In this document: one piece after another, positions 26,605 to 35,633 of the stretch | Layout of the letters: every line of letters starts with the position of its first letter | How positions within the stretch are numbered: the first letter of the stretch is position 1 | Source: BRH-c54 sp965284565 | GTDB taxonomy: Bacteria > Bacteroidota > Bacteroidia > Flavobacteriales_E > Vicingaceae | DNA length: 64,000 nt | NCBI GenBank assembly: GCA_965284565.1 | Contig: OZ260100.1 | Location: forward strand, 2,976,001-3,040,000 | Direction: 5' to 3' | Program-made: the position numbers and the translations under genes | Notes under the pieces: model-generated | Seen by the model: only the letters and a program-made list of their open reading frames with translations | What the model was told of the DNA's origin: nothing | The model's database searches: none

Positions 26605-28692
26605 GTGCTAATAGCTATAAACATTACAACAGATTATCCTTTTTGGATGATTATTCTTTGTTTCCTATTAGGAGGTATTTATGCTGGTGTGTTGTATTAC
26701 AAAGAGTCAAAACTCGATGTTGTAACCAAGTGGCTTAAAAACAGCCTGATGGTTTTTCGTTTTTTGGCTGTAAGCATCATTGCTTTTTTACTACTTTCTC
26801 CATTTATTAAAACCATTTTTAATAAAACGGAAAAGCCCATCATCATTTTTGCTCAGGATAATTCCAACTCGCTACTTATTCATCAAGATTCAGCTTTTTA
26901 TGCAAATGATTACCTTAAAAAATTAAATGCACTAAAAGAAAAATTAGAGAAAAGTTATGAAGTGAAGTCATTCACATTTGGAGAGAAAGTAAAAGAAGAT
27001 GGTATTATAAATTTCTCTGAAAAAACCACCAATATTGCTGAATTGTTTGATGCAGTTGAAACAAAATTTTACAACCGAAATATCGGTGCTCTTATTTTAA
27101 GTTCTGATGGTGTTTACAACGAAGGTTATAATCCCGTCTATACTGCCGAAAACACTAACTACCCTATTTATACTATCGCGTTGGGAGATACTACCATTCA
27201 GTCCGATATTGTGTTAAAAGAAGCCATTGCTAACAAAATCACTTTCTTAAATAATAAATTTCCAATTGAGATTCTTGGTCTTGCCCAATCTTGTAAAGGA
27301 GAAAAAACTACCCTTACTGTTGCTCATAAAAACAAGGTAGTGTTTACCAAAACTTACGACATTACCAAAAACAATCAATTAATTGAAGAAACCATTATCT
27401 TAGAAGCCAAAGAAAAAGGCGTACAACATTATACCATTTCTTTTTCTGCTTTATCAAACGAAGTAAGTATAAAAAATAATAGTAAAGATGTTTATATTGA
27501 TGTATTGGATGGTAGGCAACACATTTTACTTTTAGCCCATGCTCCACATCCAGATTTAAAAGCACTAAAAACCAGTATTAAAACCAACGAAAACTATGAA
27601 GTAAGCACTAAATATTTTGATGATTTTGATGGCAATTTTGAGCCTTATAACCTTGTTGTGCTGCACCAATTTCCAACCTATTCTCCTGTTTGGCTAAAAA
27701 AAATTAGCGATAAAAACATTTCTATACTTTATATATTAGGTAATCAATCCAACACCAATGCTTTTAATCAATTTCAAACACATATAAAAGTATTACAATC
27801 GAACCAACGTTCTAATGCTACAACTCCTGCATTAACAGAAAATTTCCCGCTTTTTAATTTATCAGAAGCAACTTTAAAACAATCCAACAACTTCCCTCCT
27901 TTAGAAAGTATTTTTGGAACTTACCTTCCTCAAGAGAAAGCTTATGTTTTATTCAACCAAAAAATAGGAAATGTAGCTACAGAACAACCCTTGATGGTAT
28001 TTTTTCAAGAAGGTAAAAACAAAGCTGCTTTTATTAGTGGCGAAGGTTTATGGCGATGGAGATTAAATGAATTTGCGAAAAACAATAATCACCAAGCATT
28101 TGATGAAATCATTAACAAAACTGTTCAATTTTTATCTGTAAAAGACAATAAAGATAAGTTCAGGGTAATTGTTGATAATCAGTTTAATGAAAAACAAGAA
28201 ATTATTTTTAACGCTGAATTATACAACAATAGTTATGAGTTGGTTAATACTCCTGAAATTAAATTAGAACTTAAAAATGAAGCGGATGTTGATTACCAAT
28301 TTGTTTTTAATAAAACAGGGAATGCCTATGTGTTGAATGCAGGAATTTTGCCTGTTGGCAATTATTCTTATTTGGCTTCAACCACTTTTTCAGGAGAGCA
28401 ATTTGTAGTTAAAGGACAATTACAAATTAATCCTCTATTGGTAGAATTAAACAATACCGTTGCCAATCACCAATTACTTCAAAATGTTGCTAATAAATAT
28501 AATGGTAAAATGGTGTTACCTCTTAAAATAAATGAATTAGAGCAACTTATAAAAGAAAACACAGCTATTTCTTCTGTTATTTATGAAGAAACTGATATTA
28601 AAGAAGTCATTCACTTAAAATGGATTTTCTTTTTAATTTTAGCTCTTATCTCTACCGAATGGTTCATTAGAAAAAGAAATGGAGCTTACTAA
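26605..28692 (+). CDS. Large VWA-like membrane protein
   Basis: 695 residues from GTG 26605. Two N-terminal membrane helices (about 12-32 and 48-68) and one near the C-terminus (about 670-688) anchor a large extracytoplasmic region. Residues 76-200 look like a von Willebrand A domain with a complete MIDAS start D85-x-S87-x-S89 (QDNSNS) and ALILSSDGVYNEG further on. Residues about 300-390 (HILLLAHAPHPDLKAL..YNLVVLHQFPTY) suggest a glutamine-amidotransferase-like fold. Related Bacteroidota proteins are named VWA domain-containing without known function. It is convergent with hemE, 9 bp apart. The function is not known. Confidence 0.7.
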   Translation: MLIAINITTDYPFWMIILCFLLGGIYAGVLYYKESKLDVVTKWLKNSLMVFRFLAVSIIAFLLLSPFIKTIFNKTEKPIIIFAQDNSNSLLIHQDSAFYANDYLKKLNALKEKLEKSYEVKSFTFGEKVKEDGIINFSEKTTNIAELFDAVETKFYNRNIGALILSSDGVYNEGYNPVYTAENTNYPIYTIALGDTTIQSDIVLKEAIANKITFLNNKFPIEILGLAQSCKGEKTTLTVAHKNKVVFTKTYDITKNNQLIEETIILEAKEKGVQHYTISFSALSNEVSIKNNSKDVYIDVLDGRQHILLLAHAPHPDLKALKTSIKTNENYEVSTKYFDDFDGNFEPYNLVVLHQFPTYSPVWLKKISDKNISILYILGNQSNTNAFNQFQTHIKVLQSNQRSNATTPALTENFPLFNLSEATLKQSNNFPPLESIFGTYLPQEKAYVLFNQKIGNVATEQPLMVFFQEGKNKAAFISGEGLWRWRLNEFAKNNNHQAFDEIINKTVQFLSVKDNKDKFRVIVDNQFNEKQEIIFNAELYNNSYELVNTPEIKLELKNEADVDYQFVFNKTGNAYVLNAGILPVGNYSYLASTTFSGEQFVVKGQLQINPLLVELNNTVANHQLLQNVANKYNGKMVLPLKINELEQLIKENTAISSVIYEETDIKEVIHLKWIFFLILALISTEWFIRKRNGAY

Positions 28693-28701
28693 TTAAGTAC
28701 A

Positions 28702-29739
28702 TTACTTCCTAGTATATTCGTGCACAAACTTACAAAGCTGTTTAACATTTTCTACAGGTGTTCCTGGTAAAATTCCATGTCCGAGGTTAAAAATATGCCC
28801 AGGTTTACCTTTTACAGAATCAAGAATCTTTTTTGTTTTACGCTCAATAATATCCCAATCAGCAAATAAAGCAGTTGGATCTAAATTGCCTTGTACTGCT
28901 ACTTCGTAATTTAAGTCAGCCCAAGTTTTAGCTAAATCTGTTTTCCAATCAATAGCAATTACATCAGGATTAGCTTTTCGTAAGCTAGGTATAAGGTGAG
29001 CTGAATTTACTCCCATAGAAATTAAAGGAACATTTGGGTATTTGCTCTTAACAATTTGTATCATTTTCTCAACATGAGGATAAACGTACTCGTTGTAGTC
29101 ATCAATATCTAACGCTCCTACCCAACTGTCAAAAATTTGCACAGCCATCGCTCCACTTTCAATCTGAAAGTTTAAGTAATTCGCCATAACAGTTCCTAAC
29201 TTATCCATCAACAAATGCCAAGCTTTACTTTCATTATACATAAAAGCTTTCATTTTTTCATAGTTTTTAGATGGACCACCTTCAATCATGTAACTTGCTA
29301 AAGTAAACGGAGCTCCAACAAAACCAATACAAGGCACATTTAATTCACCTTTCAAGATGGTCAATGCTTTACCAGTGTACCACATTTCTGTTGCTGGGTC
29401 AACTACTTTTAATTTCTCAACATCAGCAACAGTTCTTATAGGATTATGAATTAATGGTCCATAGCCTTTTTTGTATTCAAAGCTTATTCCCATAGGCCCT
29501 AATGGAATTAATATATCAGAAAAAATAATAGCTGAATCTAATTCAAATTGGTTGATAGGCAACAAAGTAACCTCTGCACTTACTTCAGGAATAGTACTGA
29601 TTTCAATAATACTGTACTTTTCTCTAATTTTCATGTATTCCTTTTGGTAACGTCCTGCCTGACGAGCTAACCAAAGTGGTGTATATGGCGTTTCTTCTCT
29701 TCTACAAGCTTTTAAAAAATTATCGTTGAATGTTGTCAT
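28702..29739 (-). CDS. hemE: Uroporphyrinogen decarboxylase
   Basis: 345 residues. HemE removes four acetate carboxyls from uroporphyrinogen III to give coproporphyrinogen III in cytoplasmic heme synthesis. The N-terminal signature PLWLARQAGRYQKEY and the loop FSDILIPLGPMG, both substrate-binding, are present, as is the C-terminal FNLGHGILPGTPVENV. It follows hemL with 14 bp spacing on the same strand, a typical two-gene heme operon. Confidence 0.97.
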   Translation of the reverse strand: MTTFNDNFLKACRREETPYTPLWLARQAGRYQKEYMKIREKYSIIEISTIPEVSAEVTLLPINQFELDSAIIFSDILIPLGPMGISFEYKKGYGPLIHNPIRTVADVEKLKVVDPATEMWYTGKALTILKGELNVPCIGFVGAPFTLASYMIEGGPSKNYEKMKAFMYNESKAWHLLMDKLGTVMANYLNFQIESGAMAVQIFDSWVGALDIDDYNEYVYPHVEKMIQIVKSKYPNVPLISMGVNSAHLIPSLRKANPDVIAIDWKTDLAKTWADLNYEVAVQGNLDPTALFADWDIIERKTKKILDSVKGKPGHIFNLGHGILPGTPVENVKQLCKFVHEYTRK

Positions 29740-29753
29740 TTGTTTATTGTTTT

Positions 29754-31037
29754 TTACTTGACTAATGTCATAGCCGCTTTAATACCGTTAATTAATTTTT
29801 CCAAATCTTTATCTGTAATCACTGATGATAAAAACCAAGCTTCAAACTGACTTGGTGGAATATAAATACCATTTTCTATTAATCCCCAAAAGAATTTAGT
29901 AAACTGAGACGTATTACACTCTTGTGCTTCTGTAAAATTAGTGATTTTATTAGCTGAGAAAAATGGATTAATCATAGAGCCAAAACGATTTACAGTAAGT
30001 GCTATACCATTTTTTGCAGCAGCTTCTAATAAGGCTTTTTCAATAATCGCTGCTTGTTCATTAAATTTATCGTAAGGATTTTGAGCTTTCAATTCTGTTA
30101 GGGTGGCAATTCCAGCAGCCATAGCTACAGGGTTTCCTGACAAGGTTCCTGCTTGATACATATCGCCTAAAGGAGAAACCATTTGCATGATTTCATTTCT
30201 TGCTCCATAAGCTCCCACAGGAAAACCTCCTCCAACAACTTTACCTAAACAAGTGATATCTGCTTCAATACCTAACAATTCCTGAGCTCCGCCAAATTTA
30301 GAGCGAAAACCTGTCATTACTTCATCTACCACCAACAATATTCCTGCATCTTTGGTAATTTGTCTTAATTCTTTTATAAATTCATCAGACGGTAATACCA
30401 CTCCCATATTTCCGGCAATTGGTTCAATAAATACAGCAGCTATATCTTTGCATTCATTAATATGTTTTTTTACGGAATCAATATTGTTGTACTCTGCTAT
30501 TAAGGTGTTTTTTACTGCATCAGCAGGTACACCTTTACTTCCTGGAATACTCAATGTTGCTAATCCGCTACCTGCAGCCACCAATAAAGCATCTGAATGT
30601 CCGTGATAACAACCAGCAAATTTAATAATGTGATTTTTTCCTGTATAAGCTCTTGCCAAACGAATGGCACTTAAAACTGCTTCTGTTCCTGAATTAACAA
30701 ACCTAACCTTGTCCATTCCCGGAAAGGCATTACAAACCATTTCTGCTAAAACAATTTCGTTTTCAGTACTTGCACCAAAGGTAAAACCTGTACAAACTTG
30801 TTTTTGCACTGCTTCTATTACTTTATTATTACCATGACCTAAAATCATTGGTCCGTAAGAAAGTACTAAATCGATGTATTCGTTTCCATCAACATCATAA
30901 ATTTTTGAACCGTGAGCTCGTTCCATAAAAAGCGGATTTCCTCCTACTGATTTGAATGCTCTAACAGGTGAGTTTACTGCTCCTACTAAGTGTTGTTGTC
31001 CTTTAATGTATAGTTCTTGTGATTTTGTATTGTTCAT
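29754..31037 (-). CDS. hemL: Glutamate-1-semialdehyde 2,1-aminomutase
   Basis: 427 residues. HemL makes 5-aminolevulinate from glutamate-1-semialdehyde, showing the C5 route to heme. The PLP lysine is K266 in CLGKVVGGGFPVGAYG, with D238 in VVDEVMTGFR contacting the cofactor and the phosphate-binding NSGTEA at 115-120. It leads the pair hemL-hemE. A TACTTTTG -7-like box lies at 31062-31069 on the minus strand. Confidence 0.97.
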   Translation of the reverse strand: MNNTKSQELYIKGQQHLVGAVNSPVRAFKSVGGNPLFMERAHGSKIYDVDGNEYIDLVLSYGPMILGHGNNKVIEAVQKQVCTGFTFGASTENEIVLAEMVCNAFPGMDKVRFVNSGTEAVLSAIRLARAYTGKNHIIKFAGCYHGHSDALLVAAGSGLATLSIPGSKGVPADAVKNTLIAEYNNIDSVKKHINECKDIAAVFIEPIAGNMGVVLPSDEFIKELRQITKDAGILLVVDEVMTGFRSKFGGAQELLGIEADITCLGKVVGGGFPVGAYGARNEIMQMVSPLGDMYQAGTLSGNPVAMAAGIATLTELKAQNPYDKFNEQAAIIEKALLEAAAKNGIALTVNRFGSMINPFFSANKITNFTEAQECNTSQFTKFFWGLIENGIYIPPSQFEAWFLSSVITDKDLEKLINGIKAAMTLVK

Positions 31038-31124
31038 TTATACCTCATTTTTTTGTCGCTGCAAAAGTAGGTTTTATGAACGGAATATTGCTTTGGAAGT
31101 GCTAATATTTGTGAATTTTATTAT

Positions 31125-31148
31125 GCTCTTTTTCTTAATAAAAAGAGC
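31125..31148. repeat. Nine-base-pair AT-rich hairpin
   Basis: GCTCTTTTT at 31125-31133 pairs perfectly with AAAAAGAGC at 31140-31148 around a 6-base loop. On the minus strand it follows the 121-bp element at 31160-31280 and could end transcription from the T9SS gene at 31313. It lies between that gene and hemL. Confidence 0.5.
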
Positions 31149-31159
31149 CAAAAATCAAG

Positions 31160-31280
31160 AACAAACGCCAAATCCTTCATAATCTTTACCCACTTGCCAC
31201 CGCATTTCCTGGTCCGATTACTCCGGATTTCGCACCGTTTGTTCGGTTGCCTTCGCTCAGGTAATAGTAAGGTGTTTGTT
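31160..31280. repeat. Compact GC-rich element bounded by inverted repeats
   Basis: About 121 bases bounded by AACAAACGCC (31160-31169) and GGTGTTTGTT (31271-31280), inverted repeats with one mismatch. The inside is visibly richer in G and C than anything nearby and holds short self-complementary pieces (CCGTTTGTTCGG; TCCGATTACTCCGGA). It has no reading frame worth calling. It resembles a MITE or REP-like element, or a structured RNA read on the minus strand after the T9SS gene. It is not tRNA or rRNA as far as I can see. Confidence 0.5.
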
Positions 31281-31312
31281 GTTGGTATTTTAAAAGTGAA
31301 ATTTGAACAAGA

Positions 31313-32797
31313 TTATCCCGTTACAATCACTTTTGATACACTTACTAAGGAAGCATTATTAATTACATGAATAAGGTACATTCCTTTAGGGAGTTGAATG
31401 TTTGTTTGTTGTTCATTATTGCCAACTACTTTTGAAAAAATGAGTTTTCCATCTATGCTGTAAACATCCAAATGACTCACTCTTCCATGTATAACAGTAA
31501 TATTCCCATCATTACTCGGATTAGGATATATTTGAATTAATTTTTCAACATCATTTTCATCTACTGAAGCTATTATCGTTGCCCAATCATCACCTATTTG
31601 AACGCCATCAATCAAAGAACTTTCAATTGTAAAATACACATCATAAAAACTATAATGTTTGAAACTATTTAATCCATAATAGGTATTATATTCATAAACA
31701 TACCCAATTGAACAATTTGAAGTATCAAACAAATCTCCCACAAAAGTATATTTACGATTAATAATTGTATCATCAGCAATATAAGCTCCCGAAGTTTCAT
31801 ATAAATCATTATAAAAATTACCTAATGTGTAAACTTCAACAAAATTTTCAGCTGTCAAACTTGTTTTCAACACATAAATAGAACTTGACATTTCTAAACC
31901 TCTTAGGTTTTTTCTATAAAACTTACTTGTATAAGAAAAAGTATTCCCGCCTCCAGTTGTAATTCTATTAAAGTTATAAATAACTGAATCTGGAGTAATA
32001 AGAGAATTGGTTATAGAATCTTTATGGTATTTTGTATAACCCATGTGTGAAGGACCTGCAATGGGCGAATGTTCTTTCCATATTATAACATCACCAACAG
32101 ACAAATGAAAATATTCCGAAAAATCAGGATAAGAAAAGCCTGTTATTGTGTTAGCCGAATCTATTCCAACTAAATTAAATTCTTGCTGATTAAAATCTCT
32201 AAATGCTATCAATTGTTTAAAACCATAATTCTTTGATAAAATAATTACCAAATTATCATACACAGACGTTACAGGTGTTGAATTTTGAAACGCTTTTACA
32301 GAGAAATACTTTAATGAATCGTTGATGTTTAATAAAACATTACCAAGTCCAATACTATCGCAAGTGAACTGTAAGGTGTTATAATTAGCAGAATTGTTGA
32401 TGGAAGTAACCCAAGTATCATTAGGTTGACTTTGTGTTAAAAACAAAATAGAATCTGCTTGTCCTTGTGCCTGGTAAATAAAATAAGTAGTATCGTTTTT
32501 AAGCAGTATTGAGTCTGGTCTGATGTAATACTTTGAATAAATGTTATTTACAAGGTTTTGATTTACAACATTATAACATCCATTAAAATCAGGAATAGTA
32601 TAATTAGAATGCATTACCTGAAAATTTCCATAATCAATTATGGTATCAAAATGAAATTGATGAAAAGTAGTATCGGCAGGATATGAATAACTTTCTTTAA
32701 TTTTAAAGTAAGGTTTTACATCCGTATTAAAAGGTTGCCACTGTGAATAAACCAATTCTGAAAAAAATAAAATACATATAGTTATAATAATTCTCAT
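31313..32797 (-). CDS. Secreted protein with T9SS C-terminal sorting domain
   Basis: 494 residues with a signal peptide (MRIIITICILFFSELVYSQ). The body (about 20-415) is not recognised; it is rich in Tyr, Asn, Asp and Ser and in beta-strand-like segments, without a catalytic motif I can name. The last about 75 residues (LIQIYPNPSNDGNITVIHG..LPKGMYLIHVINN..VSKVIVTG) are a T9SS type A sorting domain, predicting secretion and surface attachment. It is unrelated in its N-terminal part to the three T9SS proteins near the left end. It sits between hemL and hemB on the same strand but looks functionally unconnected to them. Confidence 0.75.
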   Translation of the reverse strand: MRIIITICILFFSELVYSQWQPFNTDVKPYFKIKESYSYPADTTFHQFHFDTIIDYGNFQVMHSNYTIPDFNGCYNVVNQNLVNNIYSKYYIRPDSILLKNDTTYFIYQAQGQADSILFLTQSQPNDTWVTSINNSANYNTLQFTCDSIGLGNVLLNINDSLKYFSVKAFQNSTPVTSVYDNLVIILSKNYGFKQLIAFRDFNQQEFNLVGIDSANTITGFSYPDFSEYFHLSVGDVIIWKEHSPIAGPSHMGYTKYHKDSITNSLITPDSVIYNFNRITTGGGNTFSYTSKFYRKNLRGLEMSSSIYVLKTSLTAENFVEVYTLGNFYNDLYETSGAYIADDTIINRKYTFVGDLFDTSNCSIGYVYEYNTYYGLNSFKHYSFYDVYFTIESSLIDGVQIGDDWATIIASVDENDVEKLIQIYPNPSNDGNITVIHGRVSHLDVYSIDGKLIFSKVVGNNEQQTNIQLPKGMYLIHVINNASLVSVSKVIVTG

Positions 32798-32837
32798 AAT
32801 AATTGATTTTAAACACCTAATGCTATCTTCAACGTAA

Positions 32838-33803
32838 TTACTTATTCAGTAGTTTCGCAGCTTCTTTAGCAAAATAAGTAATAATAATGTCTGCTCCTGC
32901 TCTTTTTATGGACAACAAGGTTTCCATCATTACTTTTTGTTCGTCTATCCAGCCATTTTTTCCAGCTGCTTTAATCATGGCATATTCGCCACTAACATTA
33001 TAAGCTGCAATAGGCAAATCGAAATTATTTTTTAAATCTCTGATGATATCCAAATAAGATAAAGCAGGCTTAACCATTAGAATTACCGCTCCTTCATCCA
33101 CATCTGCTTGAGCTTCTTTTATTGCTTCATTTCTGTTGGCAGGATCCATTTGGTATGTTCTTCTATCTCCAAAACTTGGTGCTGAATCGGCAGCATCTCT
33201 AAACGGACCATAATAAGCTGAACAATATTTTACTGAATAACCCATAATTGGGATATGCTGAAATCCGTTTTGGTCTAATTCTGCTCTTATATCTCTCACA
33301 GCAAAATCCATCATGCCTGATGGAGCAACCATGTCAACACCAGCTTTTGCTTGAGCCAACACTTGTTTTTTTAAATTAACTAAGGTTAAATTATTGTCTA
33401 CATCATGATTACACAAAACACCACAATGTCCGTGGTCAGTATATTCACAAAAACAAACATCGGCAATTACTTGTAAATTAGGATACTCTTTTTTTATATA
33501 ACGAATAGCTTTTTGGACAATACCTTCATCGTTCCAACTTTCAGATCCTTCCGCATCTTTATGTAAAGGAATACCAAAAAGTATTACCGATTTTATTCCT
33601 AGTTCCACTACTTCATCTAACTCTTCATTAATCTTATCTAAAGAATAACGAAAAATACCAGGCATGGAAACAATTTCTTTTTTGATATTATTACCTTCCT
33701 CAATAAACAAAGGATAAATAAAGTCAGTAACTTGCAAATGTGTTTCTCTTACTTTTGCTCTAATTTCTTCATTTTTTCTATTATCTCTAAGTCTGGTACT
33801 CAT
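32838..33803 (-). CDS. hemB: Delta-aminolevulinic acid dehydratase (porphobilinogen synthase)
   Basis: 321 residues. HemB condenses two 5-aminolevulinate molecules to porphobilinogen. The two active-site lysines are K192 (MGYSVKYCSAYYGPFRDA) and K245 (MVKPALSYLDI). The catalytic zinc-site cysteines are present (C117, C119, C127 in DVCFCEYTDHGHCG), so this is a zinc-type enzyme. The neighbouring genes hemL and hemE act directly before and after in the pathway, separated here by one T9SS gene. It starts 16 bp after the CvfB-like gene. Confidence 0.97.
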   Translation of the reverse strand: MSTRLRDNRKNEEIRAKVRETHLQVTDFIYPLFIEEGNNIKKEIVSMPGIFRYSLDKINEELDEVVELGIKSVILFGIPLHKDAEGSESWNDEGIVQKAIRYIKKEYPNLQVIADVCFCEYTDHGHCGVLCNHDVDNNLTLVNLKKQVLAQAKAGVDMVAPSGMMDFAVRDIRAELDQNGFQHIPIMGYSVKYCSAYYGPFRDAADSAPSFGDRRTYQMDPANRNEAIKEAQADVDEGAVILMVKPALSYLDIIRDLKNNFDLPIAAYNVSGEYAMIKAAGKNGWIDEQKVMMETLLSIKRAGADIIITYFAKEAAKLLNK

Positions 33804-33819
33804 GCTTGTTTTTTTACTA

Positions 33820-34653
33820 CTATCTAACCAATTCTATACTGTCTGAATTAATTTTTATTTTCTTACCGCTATAAAGTATGCCCACTGCTTTTTTAAATGC
33901 TTTCTTGCTGACTTTAAAAGTGCTATAAATTAACTCAGGAGAACTTTTGTCTGTAATATTAAGTTTTCCTTTTTCTTTTAACAATGTTTCATAAATAGCG
34001 TTAGCTATATTTTCCAACTCGTCCAACTTTGAACTATTTAATGTAATGTCTAGCTTATTATCTGGACGAACTTTCTGAACAAAACCTTTCAACTTATCTC
34101 CAGTGTAAATTGGACGAAAAACTTCATTTTCGAACAACATACCTAAATGTTGGTTGTTTACCACTACTTTGTAGCCTAAATCTGTGCGTTGTGCAACCAA
34201 TAAAGATACTTCATCTCCTTGTTCTAAAGTAATAGGATTTCTTTTTAGGTGTTTTTCAATTTTTGCACTACCCACCATTCTGTTCGTTAGCTCATCTTTA
34301 TATAAATAAACAGGATACTCTTCTCCAACTTCTATCTTATAAAACTGCTCAGAGTAAGGTACTAACAAATCTTTTTCAACTCCCCATTCAAAAAAAGCAC
34401 CAACAGGAGTAACATCTACTGCTTTTAAAAAATCACATTGGTGCATTAATATTTTAGGGATTAATGTAGTAGCTATAGGCCTATCTTCGGAATCTGTATA
34501 AACAAATACCTCTATTTTATCTCCAATTTCAAAATCTACTGGGACATATTTATGGGGCAACAAAATTTCTTGTTCCTCTGATGTAATTAAATAAATTCCT
34601 TGAGGAGTAGTTTTTACACTTTCTAATTCAACAATATTTCCTATTTCTTGCAT
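33820..34653 (-). CDS. cvfB: S1-like RNA-binding protein, CvfB family
   Basis: 277 residues. The sequence has tandem S1-type OB-fold segments: IGNIVELESVKTTPQGIYLI at the start, the paired CDFLKAVDVTPVGAFFEWGVEKDLLVPYSEQ, and GDKLKGFVQKVRPDNKLDITLN, followed by a C-terminal winged-helix (STFKVSKKAFKKAVGILYSGKKIKI). This is the arrangement of CvfB, an RNA-binding regulator described in Staphylococcus. The role in Bacteroidota is untested. It lies between yaaA (9 bp) and hemB (16 bp) on one strand, so the three are likely co-transcribed. Confidence 0.85.
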   Translation of the reverse strand: MQEIGNIVELESVKTTPQGIYLITSEEQEILLPHKYVPVDFEIGDKIEVFVYTDSEDRPIATTLIPKILMHQCDFLKAVDVTPVGAFFEWGVEKDLLVPYSEQFYKIEVGEEYPVYLYKDELTNRMVGSAKIEKHLKRNPITLEQGDEVSLLVAQRTDLGYKVVVNNQHLGMLFENEVFRPIYTGDKLKGFVQKVRPDNKLDITLNSSKLDELENIANAIYETLLKEKGKLNITDKSSPELIYSTFKVSKKAFKKAVGILYSGKKIKINSDSIELVR

Positions 34654-34662
34654 ATTCTAATT

Positions 34663-35427
34663 CTAATTCCTTAAAAAAACCAATTCTTTTGTTGATGATG
34701 CTTCTTCGTTAAATAAATATCCATCAGTATCAAAAGCAGTTAGTTCTTCTATGGTTTTTATTTTATTTTTCATAATAAATGCTGCCATAGCTCCCCTGGC
34801 TTTTTTTGCATAAACCATTACTGTTTTATATTGTCCGTTGCTAAAATCTTTAAATACGGGAGTAATTATTGGTGTCACTAATTTTTTCTTGTTAACGGCT
34901 TTAAAATATTCGTTAGATGCTAGGTTAACCAATACCTTGTCACCATTTGCTTTCATTACTTTATTGATTTCATTTACAATAATATCTCCCCAAAACTCAT
35001 ACAAATTACTTTTCTTACCAATTTTTAATTTTGTTCCCATCTCTAATCGATAAGCATGGATAGCATCCATAGGTTTTAAAACACCATATAAACCTGATAA
35101 AATTCTTAAATGTTCTTGAGTATATTCCAACTCATTTTTTTTGAAAGAAGTAGCATTTAATCCTGCATACACCTCCCCCGTAAAAGTAAATAAAGCCTGC
35201 TTAGAATTTTTCGCATCATGGTTAATAGACCATTGCTGGTATCTTTCTACATTTAGCTGAGCCAAATCATCACTAATTGACATCAGTTTTTTTAGTTTTG
35301 TTGGACTGTATTTTTTAAGTTCTTTAATTAGTTTTTCGGAATGCTCAGCGAATTGAGGTGTTGTAAACCAATCTGGTTTTTCACCTTCAACTGATAGCTT
35401 TTTTGCAGGAGAAATGACTACTAACAT
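34663..35427 (-). CDS. yaaA: Peroxide stress protein YaaA family
   Basis: 254 residues, normal for the YaaA/DUF328 family. The opening LVVISPAKKLSVE, the segment LSGLYGVLKPMDAIHAYRLEMGTKL and the late YAKKARGAMAAFIM are family signatures. In Escherichia coli YaaA lowers free iron during hydrogen peroxide stress and binds DNA. Its position at the head of a group ending in hemB fits a link to iron and heme economy, though that is inference. Confidence 0.92.
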   Translation of the reverse strand: MLVVISPAKKLSVEGEKPDWFTTPQFAEHSEKLIKELKKYSPTKLKKLMSISDDLAQLNVERYQQWSINHDAKNSKQALFTFTGEVYAGLNATSFKKNELEYTQEHLRILSGLYGVLKPMDAIHAYRLEMGTKLKIGKKSNLYEFWGDIIVNEINKVMKANGDKVLVNLASNEYFKAVNKKKLVTPIITPVFKDFSNGQYKTVMVYAKKARGAMAAFIMKNKIKTIEELTAFDTDGYLFNEEASSTKELVFLRN

Positions 35428-35633
35428 AAATGATTAATTTTTCAAAATACAAAAGTACTTTTAAAATCACGAATGGTTTTAATAAAGAATGAAAATCTGA
35501 TTTTAATTAAAGTCAACTAACTAACCTTAAAAATAATCTTAGCAGAATTTAAAATTGTTAACTATTCGCTAAAAGAGCATAGGCTAAATCTCATTTGTTC
35601 TTAGTAATTTTGACGGCAAAACTTACAAAACCG

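Noticed and set aside
31160..31280. tRNA or rRNA fragment in the GC-rich element
   Set aside because: No acceptor stem with CCA context, no TTCGA-type T-loop and no recognisable rRNA helix.
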